A stretch of 64,000 nt of DNA from Chimonanthus salicifolius (taxonomy: Eukaryota; Streptophyta; Magnoliopsida; Laurales; Calycanthaceae): the NCBI GenBank assembly GCA_013350335.1, contig CM023538.1, positions 51,349,195-51,413,194 of the forward strand, read 5' to 3'. Shown here one piece after another: positions 62,988 through 64,000 of this stretch. Position numbers and translations under genes: made by a program. Under the pieces are notes generated by a model. That model worked only from the letters and a program-made list of their open reading frames with translations, searched no databases and was not told the DNA's origin. Position 1 is the stretch's first letter. The number at the start of each line of letters is the position of its first letter.

Positions 62988-64000
62988 TGACAAGGAAGGA
63001 TTGAATATTATTTGAAAAAAAAAGTTCCCATTCAATCTTTAGAAAGCAGTGCAAATAGGGAACTACAGACAAATTTATGTTTTTTGTTCAAGTTAATCAA
63101 TTTATTAAATAGGTGAATATACTATATTATATATTTTTGAGTTGAGTTCTGGTTGAGTTGGTGATTTTATTCACTTCTTCGTTGGGTCAGTCAAGAAAAT
63201 CTAAGTTGGATTTACTATTCTATTTATTTTAAACTTTACAGCCAAATCTATTTATTTATTACATTAATTTATATATTGGATCAACCTATTTATTAAACAG
63301 ATCAACATATACAATTCAAACATTGTTTTCCAGAGTTAAGATTAAAAGTTAGTATGCCTCGAACGAAAAGGTCAGCCTACATATTTTTAAGGAAAAATTC
63401 TATGAAGATTCAATATTTAGTGATGAGGACAGCTATGACCCAATTGAAGATGATCAAATTGACAATCCAATTTTATAAGAATTTGATGAGGCAAAATGGG
63501 GCCAAAATTATGCAATTGGACCACCAAATTATTTAAATAAGTGCAAATAAATCAACCTCACCTACTCTCGACAATGAAATGCTTGTTACATGAGTCAAAA
63601 GCTTGCAAACACTGCATGAGAATGCTCACATATAAGAGAGCTTTTCTAGAACTCTGATGTGGTGAAGCACAAGAGGACCGTCATTGATGGAATATGGCAA
63701 AGATAGAAAATTATTATACTACCTTTCTATAAATTATTGTACCCACATGTTACCCCTCTTTACAATTGTAACGGTAGATTTCGTCTTCTAAAGATGTGTT
63801 CCACATCCCCAAAAGTCACATCTATATGAATCGTCGCAATGGCTATATGTAGCCATCGATCCCTGTATAATTTGTTAGACAGCTTATGCGGGGTCCACTT
63901 GTGTTTGATAATGTTGGGTCCATTAAAAATGTTTAATCTTAGAACTTTTGACCCATAAAATAACCTTACTTGGATATACAAATCCATTGTTTTCAAAGAG
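62988..64000. other. Intergenic, nothing recognised
   Basis: The frames 63354-63536 (plus) and 63760-63996 (minus) are short and resemble no family that I know. Confidence 0.45.

Overview
The window is nuclear DNA of a flowering plant. Three things show this: a spliced inositol-pentakisphosphate 2-kinase gene (IPK1) with plant-type exon sequence, a heavy-metal-associated isoprenylated plant protein (HIPP) gene, and a dense plant transposon load (Ty1/copia, Ty3/gypsy, TRIM, LINE, tRNA-derived SINE, Stowaway and hAT-type elements). The DNA is AT-rich and the IPK1 introns are very long. Such introns are known from early-diverging angiosperms and other repeat-rich genomes, but the species cannot be fixed from sequence alone.

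Only two genes look intact, both on the minus strand. The HIPP gene (3163-3695) has a 9-nt first exon, one intron, an HMA MxCxxC motif and a C-terminal CaaX box. A broken tandem copy lies at 8267-8634, cut off next to a Ty3/gypsy remnant (4990-8228). IPK1 runs from 59233 down to 15937. I assembled seven coding exons with consistent GT/AG borders and phases, giving a 446-residue protein that keeps the known motifs of the family. The gene covers 43.3 kb for 1.34 kb of coding sequence; intron 1 alone is 23.9 kb.

Layout: 1-3160 AT-rich flank with a Stowaway MITE; 3160-9050 HIPP duplication split by a gypsy remnant; 9130-15900 intergenic repeats (hAT MITEs, gypsy LTR, SINE); 15937-59233 IPK1. Intron 6 holds a 399-bp tandem duplication. 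Intron 5 holds LINE and copia relics, a SINE and a GATC-rich palindromic repeat. Intron 3 holds an L1-type LINE and an RTE-like relic. Intron 2 holds a TRIM. Intron 1 is a nest of transposons. 59.2-64 kb holds the IPK1 5' end, a Stowaway-like MITE and a hAT MITE.

The most informative part is the nest in intron 1. A transposon ORF of the plant 'putative transposon protein' type (44100-49532, minus) is interrupted by a 3.5-kb TG...CA element with target duplication CAAGG and by a 395-bp DNA element. A longer relative of the latter (1204 bp) sits inside the 5' LTR of a neighbouring copia element (40440-43932). In both places the 8-bp target duplication can be checked, against the sister LTR and against the restored ORF. 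I could not place this element in a named superfamily. Next to it are a solo LTR with CCACC repeats, a head-to-head pair of LTRs whose right arm holds another solo LTR (AATCC repeats; the left arm shows the empty site), and a 1.6-kb hAT-like element with four internal tandem units.
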